NCBI GenBank assembly: GCA_002084705.1
Contig: NBLX01000007.1
Location: 1-47,484, forward strand
DNA length: 47,484 nucleotides
Source: Desulfobacteraceae bacterium 4572_35.1
Lineage (GTDB): Bacteria; Desulfobacterota; Desulfuromonadia; Desulfuromonadales; Desulfuromonadaceae
Direction: 5' to 3'
Shown here: positions 18,473 to 27,947 of the stretch, piece after piece
Position numbering within the stretch: the stretch's first letter is position 1
Layout of the letters: every line of letters starts with the position of its first letter
Program-made: the position numbers and the translations under genes
The notes under the pieces: model-generated
Seen by the model: only the letters and a program-made list of their open reading frames with translations
What the model was told of the DNA's origin: nothing
The model's database searches: none

Positions 18473-20122
18473 GTGTCAGACTGCTTAGCAACCAAATTTC
18501 GTTTAAATGAGGTTGTCCTTGAAATAGATGAAGATGAGGAGCTGTTGCCAACGAAAGTTGCCAATTATCTCAACCTTCTGCCCGATCAGTTGCTGGATTG
18601 GTTAATTGTGCGTAGCGCGATTGATGCGCGGCGCAAAGGTCGGATCTTGCGTGTCTACAGTGTAGAGTTTACTGTCGCAAATCCTGAACCGTTGTTGTCA
18701 CAGCTTGAACAGGATCGGCGTTTAGTAAAGGTAAAAACGGATAAAACGCAACCAACTGTAGTGGTGACTAAATACCCACGGAATCTGGTAGTTATCGGTA
18801 TGGGGCCTGCTGGATTGTTTGCAGCATTGTGGTTGGCGCGAGCCGGGCATAATGTTACCTTGATAGATCGTGGGCAGCCTGTTGAACAGCGGATCAAAGA
18901 TGTTGAAAACTTTTGGGATGGTGGGCTGTTACAGCCGGATAGCAATGTCCAGTTCGGGGAGGGGGGCGCAGGCACTTTTTCAGATGGTAAATTAACTGCA
19001 CGTAAAAAACATCCTCTGACATCTTTTGTATTAAAAACGCTGGTGGAATTCGGTGCTCCTGAAGAGATTTTGTATCAGGCTAAACCGCATATTGGTACAG
19101 ATCGGCTGCGATGTTTGTTGCTCAACTTTCGTATTGAGTTACAAAATATCGGGGTGAAAATTTGCTTTAACAGCTGCTTGACAGATATTCAAGCAAATTC
19201 AAGCAAGTTGTGCGCTCTTGTTATTAACGACTGCGATGAGATACAATGCGATGCTGCAGTGTTAGCTATCGGTCACAGTGCCCGTGATACTTATGCTCTG
19301 CTGGAGCGTAAGGGGATTACTCTTCAGGCAAAACCCTTTGCCGTTGGTGTGAGGGTTGAACATCCGATAGAGCTGATTGATGCCATACAATATGGGGCTA
19401 CTGGAGTAAATAGAGGTCATGGGCGGGGTAAAGCTGATCGGTCTGAGGTAAAACGGCATCCAAATTTACCGCCAGCTGATTATGCTTTGGCTTATAATGA
19501 CCCCGATAGCGGTCGTGGTATCTATTCATTTTGTATGTGTCCGGGCGGTCAGGTGGTGCAGAGCAGCAGCGAAGCGGAGATGGTTGTGGTTAACGGAATG
19601 AGTGATTATCGCCGCGCCAGTGCCTATTCCAACAGTGCGTTGGTGGTTAGCGTACGTCCACAAGATTTTGAAGATGATTCACCGCTGGCTGGTGTACGCT
19701 TTCAGCAATATTGGGAGGGGAAAGCTTTTAGTGCCGGTGGCGGGAACTACCGTGTGCCCATTGAGAATATGCTCGATTTTATGGAGATCAAGGGTGGTGG
19801 AAGGCAGTTGAATTCCAGTTGCCGTGCTGGTACGGTGTCGGCTCCGTTGGATCAATTTTTGCCCAACTTTGTTGCCCACGGTTTACGTCAGGCCTTGCCT
19901 CATTTCGATAGAAAAATGCGCGGTTTTGTTACCGCAGAGGCAACGTTAACAGCCATTGAGTCGCGTACTTCGGCACCGGTTAGAATAGTGCGCGATCAAA
20001 GCGGTCAGGCGTTGGGATGCCCCGGTATCTATCCTGCGGGTGAAGGCGCTGGTTACGCCGGAGGTATCATGAGTGCCGCCATAGATGGAATCAATGCGGC
20101 AATTAATATGTGTGGCTCATAG
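18473..20122 (+). CDS. FAD-dependent dehydrogenase (COG2509-like)
   Basis: Rossmann 'LVVIGMGPAGLFAALWLARAGHNVTLIDRG', 'NVQFGEGGAGTFSDGKLT', 'GIYPAGEGAGYAGGIMSAAIDGI'. GTG start. Confidence 0.92.
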   Translation: MSDCLATKFRLNEVVLEIDEDEELLPTKVANYLNLLPDQLLDWLIVRSAIDARRKGRILRVYSVEFTVANPEPLLSQLEQDRRLVKVKTDKTQPTVVVTKYPRNLVVIGMGPAGLFAALWLARAGHNVTLIDRGQPVEQRIKDVENFWDGGLLQPDSNVQFGEGGAGTFSDGKLTARKKHPLTSFVLKTLVEFGAPEEILYQAKPHIGTDRLRCLLLNFRIELQNIGVKICFNSCLTDIQANSSKLCALVINDCDEIQCDAAVLAIGHSARDTYALLERKGITLQAKPFAVGVRVEHPIELIDAIQYGATGVNRGHGRGKADRSEVKRHPNLPPADYALAYNDPDSGRGIYSFCMCPGGQVVQSSSEAEMVVVNGMSDYRRASAYSNSALVVSVRPQDFEDDSPLAGVRFQQYWEGKAFSAGGGNYRVPIENMLDFMEIKGGGRQLNSSCRAGTVSAPLDQFLPNFVAHGLRQALPHFDRKMRGFVTAEATLTAIESRTSAPVRIVRDQSGQALGCPGIYPAGEGAGYAGGIMSAAIDGINAAINMCGS

Positions 20123-20141
20123 TAAACCAATTTACGCTTTA

Positions 20142-20166
20142 CTGTGGGAGCGACTTTAGTCGCGAA
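20142..20166 (+). repeat. REP-like hairpin element
   Basis: CTGTGGGAGCGACTTTAGTCGCGAA, internal stem GCGAC/GTCGC. Confidence 0.75.
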
Positions 20167-20228
20167 TTGATTCATAAAATAACCTGATTAGCACTGATCT
20201 TTGCAGTCAGCAAAAATTCGTCATTGCC

Positions 20229-20310
20229 GCGTAGGTTGGACGGGGCTCATGTAGAGACGTTACATGTAACGTCTCTACCTCTGGATATCCGCCTGCGTAG
20301 GTTGGACGGG
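20229..20310 (+). repeat. 16-nt direct repeat pair flanking a 28-nt perfect palindrome
   Basis: GCGTAGGTTGGACGGG at 20229-20244 and 20295-20310; GTAGAGACGTTACATGTAACGTCTCTAC at 20251-20278. Confidence 0.85.
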
Positions 20311-20366
20311 AATATAGGTACATAGCCCGCACGGAAGCTTGGTACTGGTCAGGTTAAATCAAGAGC

Positions 20367-20391
20367 TTCGCGGCTAACGCCGTTCCCACAG
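20367..20391 (-). repeat. REP-like hairpin element, inverted relative to 20142-20166
   Basis: Reverse complement CTGTGGGAACGGCGTTAGCCGCGAA matches the first copy at 21/25 positions, with compensatory stem changes. Confidence 0.75.
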
Positions 20392-20489
20392 TTACCCGTT
20401 TGAAAGTTCGCCCGCAGGGCATAGATCGCCAGCGTATCTACAGATATACTGGATAGTTACGTACAATCGAAATAACAGGAGTGTTTTTA

Positions 20490-21662
20490 GTGAATAAAGT
20501 TTTTGTAGCTGACTTAAAAGAGCGTGATCAGGTTGAGAGTCCATTTCTGGTGCGCGATAAGATTATGGCTATGGCCAAAAACGGCAAGCCATACATGACT
20601 CTGAAGTTGATGGATCGTAGTGGTGAAGTTGAGGGCAGGGTGTGGGATCGCGTCGATGAGTTTGATCTTCAATTCAACAAAGATGACTTTATCTGCATAC
20701 GTGGCAAGGCCAGCGTTTACATGGGAAAAATGCAGCTTATTGTGCAGGATTTACGTCGGATAGAGGAAGATACGGTTGATCTTGCCGATTTTTTACCCGT
20801 GTCGCAGTATGATCCGCAACAGATGTTGGCGCAGGTGCGTGATCTGATAGCCAGCATGAGCGATATTAACATCAAGGCATTGTTGAATGCCTTTTTTAAC
20901 GATCAAGAGTTTACTAAACTATTTGCCAAAGCTCCTGCCGCCAAGGCGATGCACCACGTTTATCTTGGTGGTTTACTTGAACACTCTCTGTCTGTTGCCC
21001 GCCTGGCTGTTGATGTAGCTAAGCGCTATCCTAATATTGATCGTGATCTGCTCATCTGTGGTGCGTTGTTGCATGATATTGGTAAGGTTGATGAGTTGCG
21101 ATATGCGCGAAGCTTCGATTATAGTGATGCCGGCAAACTCCTCGGACATATAGTTTTAGGTGTGGAGATGGTGGAAAAGAAAATCTGTAGTTTGGATAGT
21201 TTCCCTCCCATGAAGGCAACTCTGATCAAACACCTGTTGTTATCACATCATGGTCAGTATGATTACGGATCACCAAAGCGTCCCAAGACACTGGAAGCGG
21301 TGGTGTTGAATTTTCTCGACGATATGGATTCTAAAATCATTGGCGTGCAGGCACATATTGATAAAGATCAAAAGGGCGACAGTGGTTGGACCGGCTACCA
21401 CCGTCTTTATGACCGTTATTTTTTTGCTGGAGAAAATAAAGATCAGCCAGTGGAAAATATTATAGAATCAACGCTGGTAGCAGCACCGGATGCGGTTCAG
21501 CAAAGCACACAGGTTGAACAAAAAGTTTACAAACAGGAACCAGAGAAGTCTGTGCATAAACCACGGGCGAAGGCGCGTAATAATGCTCCGTTGAGCACCA
21601 ATTTAAGTGAACAATTGTCTGGCCTCAATATGGATCTGTTTGGCTCAAAAGAGGAGCAATAA
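20490..21662 (+). CDS. YhaM-like 3'-5' exoribonuclease (OB fold + HD domain)
   Basis: 'MAKNGKPYMTLKLMDRSGEVEGRVWD' OB fold; HD domain 'HHVYLGGLLEHSLSVARLAVDVA...GALLHDIGKVDEL...LLSHHGQYDYGSPKRPKTLEAVVLNFLDDMDSK'. Confidence 0.92.
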   Translation: MNKVFVADLKERDQVESPFLVRDKIMAMAKNGKPYMTLKLMDRSGEVEGRVWDRVDEFDLQFNKDDFICIRGKASVYMGKMQLIVQDLRRIEEDTVDLADFLPVSQYDPQQMLAQVRDLIASMSDINIKALLNAFFNDQEFTKLFAKAPAAKAMHHVYLGGLLEHSLSVARLAVDVAKRYPNIDRDLLICGALLHDIGKVDELRYARSFDYSDAGKLLGHIVLGVEMVEKKICSLDSFPPMKATLIKHLLLSHHGQYDYGSPKRPKTLEAVVLNFLDDMDSKIIGVQAHIDKDQKGDSGWTGYHRLYDRYFFAGENKDQPVENIIESTLVAAPDAVQQSTQVEQKVYKQEPEKSVHKPRAKARNNAPLSTNLSEQLSGLNMDLFGSKEEQ

Positions 21663-21665
21663 CCG

Positions 21666-22295
21666 ATGTTAATACGCACTTTACCCGTTGGACCATTACA
21701 GGTTAACTGTTATGTGGTTGGTTGTCCGCGCACTAAAAAAGCCATGATTATCGATCCCGGTGATGAAGGGGAGAATATTCTGGCAGTGCTGGAGCATGAG
21801 GGCCTCGATTTACAGGTGGTTGTCAATACTCATGGTCATTTTGACCATGTGGGCGCTAACCATCTGATAATTGAAAAAACCGGTGTGGAGTTGTGCATGC
21901 ACCGCGACGATTTGCCATTGCTAAAGGTTGCGGCGAAGTATGCTGAAAGTTATGGTTTGCCAGCGGTGGAATCGCCAGAGCCACAACGGTTTTTGGCTAA
22001 CGGCGATATCGTAACCTTAGGTGATCTCAGTTTCGAGGTGATACACACTCCCGGTCATTCTCCGGGGGGCATTTGTCTCTATGGAGAAGGGCACCTGTTC
22101 TCGGGCGATACTTTGTTTGCCGGTTCAATAGGGCGCACCGACCTTCCCGGAGGCAACTTGGATCAATTACTCAGTCATATCCATTCTCAACTGATGGTGT
22201 TACCTGATGACACCATAGTTCATCCCGGTCATGGCCCCGAATCGACCATCGGCCGAGAGAAGAGTGTCAATCCATTTGTTACCGATGTCGATTGA
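21666..22295 (+). CDS. MBL-fold metallohydrolase (glyoxalase II-like)
   Basis: 'THGHFDHVGANHLI', 'IHTPGHSPGGICLY', 'FSGDTLFAGSIGRTDLPGG', 'VHPGHGPESTI'. Confidence 0.95.
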   Translation: MLIRTLPVGPLQVNCYVVGCPRTKKAMIIDPGDEGENILAVLEHEGLDLQVVVNTHGHFDHVGANHLIIEKTGVELCMHRDDLPLLKVAAKYAESYGLPAVESPEPQRFLANGDIVTLGDLSFEVIHTPGHSPGGICLYGEGHLFSGDTLFAGSIGRTDLPGGNLDQLLSHIHSQLMVLPDDTIVHPGHGPESTIGREKSVNPFVTDVD

Positions 22296-22329
22296 TGTCG
22301 GTTGAGTTGTTGCCGATAAGGGATAATTG

Positions 22330-23535
22330 ATGTTTAAAGATAAAAAAATAGTGCTTGGAGTCAGTGGTGGTATTGCTGTTTATAAAGCGGTAGAGTTGCT
22401 GCGCCTGTTTGTAAAGGCTGGGGCTGATGTGTCGGTGGTGATGACGCGCAATGCTCAGGAGTTTGTTACCCCCCTGACTTTTCAAACACTTTCCGGTAAC
22501 CCGGTATACAGCGAGTTGTTTAACCTGTATCAGGAAAAAAAGATCGGTCACATCTCTTTGGCGGAGAATGCCGATCTGTTTGTTATTGCTCCTGCTACCG
22601 CTAACGTGATTGGAAAGGTTGCCAGTGGTATTGCCGACGATCTGCTCACTACGACTCTCATGGCAACGAAAGCGCCGGTGTTATTTGCCCCGGCAATGAA
22701 TGTTCACATGTACGAAAATCCTATCTATCAACGCAATGAGAACAGTTTGCGCCAGCTGGGATATCACTTTATCGATCCCGCTTATGGTGAGTTGGCCTGT
22801 GGCTATTCTGGCCAGGGTAAATTGCCAGCGCCAGAAGCAATATTTGCCGCAGCGCAAAAATTACTCGCTCCGCAGGATCTGTGTGGTCACACCGTTTTGG
22901 TGACAGCTGGGCCCACCCGTGAAGAACTTGATCCTGTTCGCTATATCAGTAATTATTCATCGGGTAAAATGGGCTATGCTGTTGCGCGAGCTGCCAGGCA
23001 GCGTGGTGCCGAAGTGGTGCTGGTATCCGGTCCCACCTTTTTACCGCCTCCTGCGGGGGTGAAATTGGTGTCGGTAGTTAGCGCAAAACAGATGCGTGAG
23101 CAGGTTTTACAGGCTTTTTCTAAGGCGACAGTGGTGGTAAAGTCAGCAGCAGTGGCCGATTACCGACCAGTGTCAGTGTCCGGTCATAAGCTGAAGAAAA
23201 AAGATGCGGAGATGTTTTTATCTTTGGAAAAAAATCCTGATATTTTGGCTGAGTTGGGTCAGATTAAACAGGATAGGATTCTGGTTGGTTTTGCCGCCGA
23301 AACACAGGATCTGCTCAAGCATGCTGGTGAAAAACTCTCCAAGAAGAATCTTGATTTAATTGTTGCCAATGACATCACCCAGAGTGGTGCTGGTTTTGAT
23401 GTTGACACTAACGTGGTTAAGCTGTTGCACGCCGATGGTAAGGTGGAGGAGTTGCCACAGTTGAGCAAGGTGGAGGTGGCGCATCAACTCCTTGATCGCG
23501 TAGTCGATATGTTCGCGGTTGCAAAGCCTGAATAG
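22330..23535 (+). CDS. coaBC: Bifunctional phosphopantothenoylcysteine decarboxylase/phosphopantothenate-cysteine ligase
   Basis: 'KIVLGVSGGIAVYKAVELLRLF', 'PAMNVHMYENPI', 'VLVTAGPTREELDPVRYISNYSSGKMGYAVARAA'. Confidence 0.97.
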   Translation: MFKDKKIVLGVSGGIAVYKAVELLRLFVKAGADVSVVMTRNAQEFVTPLTFQTLSGNPVYSELFNLYQEKKIGHISLAENADLFVIAPATANVIGKVASGIADDLLTTTLMATKAPVLFAPAMNVHMYENPIYQRNENSLRQLGYHFIDPAYGELACGYSGQGKLPAPEAIFAAAQKLLAPQDLCGHTVLVTAGPTREELDPVRYISNYSSGKMGYAVARAARQRGAEVVLVSGPTFLPPPAGVKLVSVVSAKQMREQVLQAFSKATVVVKSAAVADYRPVSVSGHKLKKKDAEMFLSLEKNPDILAELGQIKQDRILVGFAAETQDLLKHAGEKLSKKNLDLIVANDITQSGAGFDVDTNVVKLLHADGKVEELPQLSKVEVAHQLLDRVVDMFAVAKPE

Positions 23536-23544
23536 TGGTTTGCG

Positions 23545-24462
23545 TCAGGGGTGGTCGGCAACCATATTTAGTAATAGCTCAGGTTCGGTGATAGCGTGTT
23601 TAAACTGTTTTTTTAGATCACTTATGATTATAGTGCTCTGAGCTTCTGGCAGTTTCCCCTCTTGCCACAGTGTTTGTAAATTAGTACGCAGTTGCCCTGC
23701 TACGTGAATAGCACGTTCGCCACTGGGGTCGGCGTTGCGGTAGGGGCTTTCAGGATCGTTTAAAATGCTGAGAATTGCTGCGCTGGCGAGAGTTAAGTAT
23801 TCATTTCGTTCTTGTTGACTAACTTCCCAGTGTGATTTTTTGTCGACAACAGCCAGAAGTTTACGCCAGCGCTTGATGCGGCTAATCAGCAACATGGAGT
23901 TAAATAATTGTTTGTTGGTGCCAAAAGAAAACAAGGTGTTGGATAACACATGACTGAGCATTTTGTCGTGGCTGCTGAAGTCCTGTTTGGCTAACAGGCG
24001 TGCTTCCTGCCAGATCTCCTCTGATATCTGTGATTCGAAGCGAAGCTCCCAGTATGCGTGATTGAGCAATAGCGTGTTGTAGCTACGCACCATCTTAAAT
24101 GGAACCATGAAAGAGTGTGCGATAGTGTCGGCGGCTAAATGAGCTAGATAACCATAAGCACAGGCATGTTGAGCATCACTGGTGGCATGTTCGAGTATTT
24201 GGTTGCCGATATTCCAACTGTGACAGTGCTTAAGATAGTGGGTATATTTTTTTCCCAAAGTTATATCAGCACTTATACAGCCATAGAGAAAATCGGATGG
24301 ATACGCGCTGAGTAATTGTTGCAGGTGTTGCGGTAACTTTGGCAGTTGCGCCAGTATTTGGTTGCCCAATTGTAGATGTACACCAAACCCCCAGGCAAAG
24401 GCACTGTCAGGTATTAATAGCAGTAAAATTAAGCTTAAAGTGCTCAGAAAAACACGATACAT
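23545..24462 (-). CDS. Zinc-dependent phospholipase C-like protein, predicted exported
   Basis: Signal peptide from ATG at 24462; 'WGFGVHLQLGNQIL', 'SDFLYGCISADI', 'HCHSWNIGNQIL', 'AYGYLAHLAADTIAHSFMVP'. Confidence 0.8.
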   Translation of the reverse strand: MYRVFLSTLSLILLLLIPDSAFAWGFGVHLQLGNQILAQLPKLPQHLQQLLSAYPSDFLYGCISADITLGKKYTHYLKHCHSWNIGNQILEHATSDAQHACAYGYLAHLAADTIAHSFMVPFKMVRSYNTLLLNHAYWELRFESQISEEIWQEARLLAKQDFSSHDKMLSHVLSNTLFSFGTNKQLFNSMLLISRIKRWRKLLAVVDKKSHWEVSQQERNEYLTLASAAILSILNDPESPYRNADPSGERAIHVAGQLRTNLQTLWQEGKLPEAQSTIIISDLKKQFKHAITEPELLLNMVADHP

Positions 24463-24562
24463 TGTATGAAACTCGTTTCTGTAATTGTAGTTACGAGCTA
24501 TTAAACAGCCCTGTTGGTATTTTACCACTAGAATTCAAATAGTATAAGCACTGAAAATATTT

Positions 24563-25240
24563 ATGTCTGAAGATAGAGAACAAACAAAATATGTTCTGCT
24601 GGCGCAGGCGCGCTCCATATTGACCGATTTGGATAATTGGGGCATTGATGAGCTGTGTGTGCCGATCATTGAAGGTAGTGCCGCTGAAACGCTGGATGAT
24701 ATCCAGACCGATCTTGGTAATTGCCAGCGATGTGGTCTTGCTTCAACGCGCAAAAATATCGTGTTTGGTGCCGGACATCCGCGGGCGCGGGTAGTTTTTG
24801 TCGGTGAGGGTCCCGGTCGTGATGAGGATCAGCAAGGCTATCCCTTTGTCGGTGAGGCAGGAAAACTGCTTGACCGCATACTGGCAGCCATGGGGTTGTG
24901 TCGCGATGAGGTTTATATCTGCAATGTCATTAAATGTCGTCCCCCCCAGAATCGTAACCCTAATGGGGACGAGATAAGTGCCTGTGAGCCATTTTTACGT
25001 CGTCAGTTGGCGGTGATTAAACCGCAGATAATTGTTGCTATGGGTAGGTTTGCAGCCCAGACATTATTGCAGCAACAGGTTGCTATCTCCAAGTTGCGTG
25101 GCACGTGGTACAGTTATCAGGATATTCCGTTAATGCCAACCTTCCACCCTGCGTACCTGTTGCGTAATCCGGCGGGTAAACGGGAGGTTTGGGAAGATAT
25201 GAAGCAGGTGCTGCGGCGTTTACAACAAGAGGATGTTTGA
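24563..25240 (+). CDS. Family 4 uracil-DNA glycosylase
   Basis: 'CQRCGLASTRKNIVFGAGHPRARVVFVGEGPGRDEDQQGYPFVGEAGKLLDRIL', 'YICNVIKCRPPQNRNP', 'TFHPAYLLRNP'. Confidence 0.97.
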   Translation: MSEDREQTKYVLLAQARSILTDLDNWGIDELCVPIIEGSAAETLDDIQTDLGNCQRCGLASTRKNIVFGAGHPRARVVFVGEGPGRDEDQQGYPFVGEAGKLLDRILAAMGLCRDEVYICNVIKCRPPQNRNPNGDEISACEPFLRRQLAVIKPQIIVAMGRFAAQTLLQQQVAISKLRGTWYSYQDIPLMPTFHPAYLLRNPAGKREVWEDMKQVLRRLQQEDV

Positions 25241-25243
25241 TCT

Positions 25244-26413
25244 ATGACTAGAATGTTATTGCTGCTTATGTTGTGTGTAGCATCTTCTATAGCGGTTGTT
25301 CCATGTTATGGCGATGAACCTATAAAGGTTAGTGATGTTCATTTGCAACTTGCGCAACGTCATCTCGATGCAGGTCATCCATTTTGGTCTATTCACTCTT
25401 ACCGGCGGGCGCTGGCAAGTGGTGCCGATAATCCCAATACTCATCTGAAATTGTCCAGAGTCTTGTACGATGTTGGCTTTGTCGATCAAGCTATTAGCGA
25501 AATGGACCTAGCACTTAAAAACGCCTCCGATACCGATTTCCTCCACATGGAGATGGGGATGTATTGTCTTGCTTCAGGGCAACTACAGCGTGCATTGACT
25601 GAATTTAAGCGGGTGCTGCAACTTAACAGCGGTTTTTCCTATGGCTATTACTACATGGGGGAGGTTTATTATCGCCTGGCAGATTACGATCATGCCGCCA
25701 TGTCGCTTCAGTTTGCCCAATATTTGGGATTGCCTGGTTTCGATTTAGAGCGCAAATTAAAGGATCTCGGCTGGAAAGTGCCACAATCACCGTGGCAGGA
25801 TAACAATCAGAGCTACTGTTTGCGTCAGATTGTCCTTGACAATAAATCTGATGCCGAAGATGTCCAACAGCGTTTGGCCGATGGAGAACTGTTTGAAGAG
25901 TTAGCGCGTAAATTTTCAAAAGGCGTTGAGGCTGACAGCGGTGGCTATATCGGTGAGATGAATTTGACCAGCATGCCTGATGTTTTTGCCAGAAAACTTG
26001 CAGATGTGAGCAGTTTCTCAGCACCGCTGTTGCTGGAATCGGCAGGGGAATATATCATAGTTCAAAGAATCTCTCTGTTTGAGCCATCTCTTTGGCAAAA
26101 GAGGGTTAACCCAACGGTGAAAAATGGGCAGTACAGGGCTCAAGAGACCGTAAATGCTGTCAGAGGTAAGCTGGTCCCTAAAAAATATGCACTGTTAAGT
26201 GGTGTGTATCATCAGCGAAAATATGCAGATCAACGTGTGCAGCAGCTGTTAGATATTGGGTTCAAAAGCTATCTACGCCAACGTGGTAGCGGTTCCCACC
26301 TGCGTTATGAAGTGATAGTCGGCCGATTTGCTGAATACAAAACGGCCGAAAAAGCTGGCGTTAAAATAAAGCGTAGTGGTTTGGATTATTATATCCGCAA
26401 AGAGGGAAAGTAA
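25244..26413 (+). CDS. Exported TPR-parvulin (PpiC-like)-SPOR fusion protein
   Basis: Signal peptide; TPRs; 'YCLRQIVLDNKSDAEDVQQRLADGELFEELARKFSKGVEADSGGYIGEM' (rotamase); C-terminal 'YALLSGVYHQRKYADQRVQQLLDIGFKSYLRQ...YEVIVGRFAEYKTAEKAGVKIKRSGLDYYI' (SPOR). Confidence 0.82.
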   Translation: MTRMLLLLMLCVASSIAVVPCYGDEPIKVSDVHLQLAQRHLDAGHPFWSIHSYRRALASGADNPNTHLKLSRVLYDVGFVDQAISEMDLALKNASDTDFLHMEMGMYCLASGQLQRALTEFKRVLQLNSGFSYGYYYMGEVYYRLADYDHAAMSLQFAQYLGLPGFDLERKLKDLGWKVPQSPWQDNNQSYCLRQIVLDNKSDAEDVQQRLADGELFEELARKFSKGVEADSGGYIGEMNLTSMPDVFARKLADVSSFSAPLLLESAGEYIIVQRISLFEPSLWQKRVNPTVKNGQYRAQETVNAVRGKLVPKKYALLSGVYHQRKYADQRVQQLLDIGFKSYLRQRGSGSHLRYEVIVGRFAEYKTAEKAGVKIKRSGLDYYIRKEGK

Positions 26414-26426
26414 TATCGGCGCTTAT

Positions 26427-26831
26427 TTATGCGCCACAGTAAGCTATCCACTCTATCTCAATAGCGCACCCTTTGGGTAGTGCCGCTACCTCAACGCAGG
26501 CGCGTGCCGGTGCAGGCTGAGGGAAGAATTTTGCGTAAATATCGTTAACGACATTAAAGTTGTTGAGATCGCTCAGATAAATTGTGGTTTTTACCACGGC
26601 ACCGAAATCAAGTTCAGCCCCAGCCAGGGCAGCCTCCATGTTGAGCATTACTCGTTGAGTTTGAGCGGTGATATCGCCATCAATCAGTGTGCCACTGCTT
26701 GGATCAAGAGGGATCTGCCCGGAAAAGAAGATGAAGTCTCCGGCTTTTATCCCTTGTGAATAGGGACCGATTGCCGCAGGAGCAGCGCTGGTTGAAATAG
26801 CTGTTTTGTTGTCACTATTGCAGTTTGTCAT
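26427..26831 (-). CDS. RidA family protein
   Basis: 'AAIGPYSQGIKAGDFIFFSGQIPLDPSSG', 'NMEAALAGAELDFGAVVKTTIYLSDLNNF', 'PARACVEVAALPKGCAIEIEWIA'. Confidence 0.97.
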   Translation of the reverse strand: MTNCNSDNKTAISTSAAPAAIGPYSQGIKAGDFIFFSGQIPLDPSSGTLIDGDITAQTQRVMLNMEAALAGAELDFGAVVKTTIYLSDLNNFNVVNDIYAKFFPQPAPARACVEVAALPKGCAIEIEWIAYCGA

Positions 26832-27055
26832 GTTACCTCCTCAAAATTACTGTTGTTTAGATTGTGGTATTGTAGTTATTCAGCCCAACTTGATAGGTGC
26901 TGAATAGTTTATATGATATTTATCTTAGCAATTGATGGATTACTGTGATATAGCCAGAATTTCAGGTTAAAGTAAAGGTAACTGTTTGGGTGGTGATTGC
27001 TAACCTGGGTTGGTAGGTCCAAACTGAAACTACTTAGAAGTTTTGAGAAAAGGGG

Positions 27056-27922
27056 ATGATGATGAAAATAGCTGGTGTCACCTGTCCTCGTGTCTCTGCC
27101 CATGGTGGACACAGCGGCGAATTTTGCCTTCATGCTAAGGATAATCTAGCCGATATAGTTGCTACCTACGCACAGCAGGGGTTCAGTTGGATCGGCCTGA
27201 CAGAACACATGCCTCCACCTGTGGATGATAAGTTGTACCCAGATGAACAACAGGCTGGGCTGAAGGCGGTTGATTTGTTACGGCAATTTGACCGTTATGT
27301 TCAAACTGCCCGGCGCCTACAACAGCAATATGCCGGGGAGATGACAATCTATGTATCCATGGAGAGTGAATTTTATGCTGGTGCAGTGCCGTGGGTGCGT
27401 CAGTTGCAGCGCCAATATAACTTAGATTATCTGGTTGGTTCGGTGCATCATGTCAATGAGTGCTGTTTTGATTTTAGTGTTACAGAATATCAGTATGCTA
27501 TTGAAGTCGCTGGTGGGTTGGATGCTGCTTATTGCAACTATTTTGATGCTCAGTATGCCATGATTGAGCATTTGCGTCCGGCGGTGGTTGGACATTTTGA
27601 TTTGATTCGTTTGTTTGACGACGATTATCCACGGCGAATGCAACAGCCGCAAGTGGCACAGCGGATTGAACGCAACCTGCAACGCATAGCTCAGTTGGGG
27701 TTGATGCTTGATTTTAATGTACGTGCCCTGCTTAAGGGGGCAACAGAGCCATATGTTACCGCCCCAATATTGCAGCGTGCGCTGGAACTGGAGATAGATA
27801 TTGTCCCCGGTGACGATTCTCACGGAGTTTCGTCTGTTGGTGTTGGTTTGGACAGCGCAATAAAATTATTACACGATGCTGGTTGCCCCTGTCAGTGGCG
27901 TAAACCGGTTAAACAGAGTTAG
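27056..27922 (+). CDS. PHP-domain histidinol-phosphatase-like protein
   Basis: 'HGGHSGEFCLHAKDNLADIVATYAQQGFSWIGLTEHMP', 'YLVGSVHHVN', 'VVGHFDLIRLF', 'IVPGDDSHGVSSVG'. Confidence 0.88.
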   Translation: MMMKIAGVTCPRVSAHGGHSGEFCLHAKDNLADIVATYAQQGFSWIGLTEHMPPPVDDKLYPDEQQAGLKAVDLLRQFDRYVQTARRLQQQYAGEMTIYVSMESEFYAGAVPWVRQLQRQYNLDYLVGSVHHVNECCFDFSVTEYQYAIEVAGGLDAAYCNYFDAQYAMIEHLRPAVVGHFDLIRLFDDDYPRRMQQPQVAQRIERNLQRIAQLGLMLDFNVRALLKGATEPYVTAPILQRALELEIDIVPGDDSHGVSSVGVGLDSAIKLLHDAGCPCQWRKPVKQS

Positions 27923-27947
27923 ATTAGATGATGGAGACCCCCCTGTA

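Noticed and set aside
20229-20310. Direct repeats with spacer as a CRISPR remnant
   Set aside because: Only two 16-nt repeats around a palindrome, no cas genes and no repeated spacer structure.
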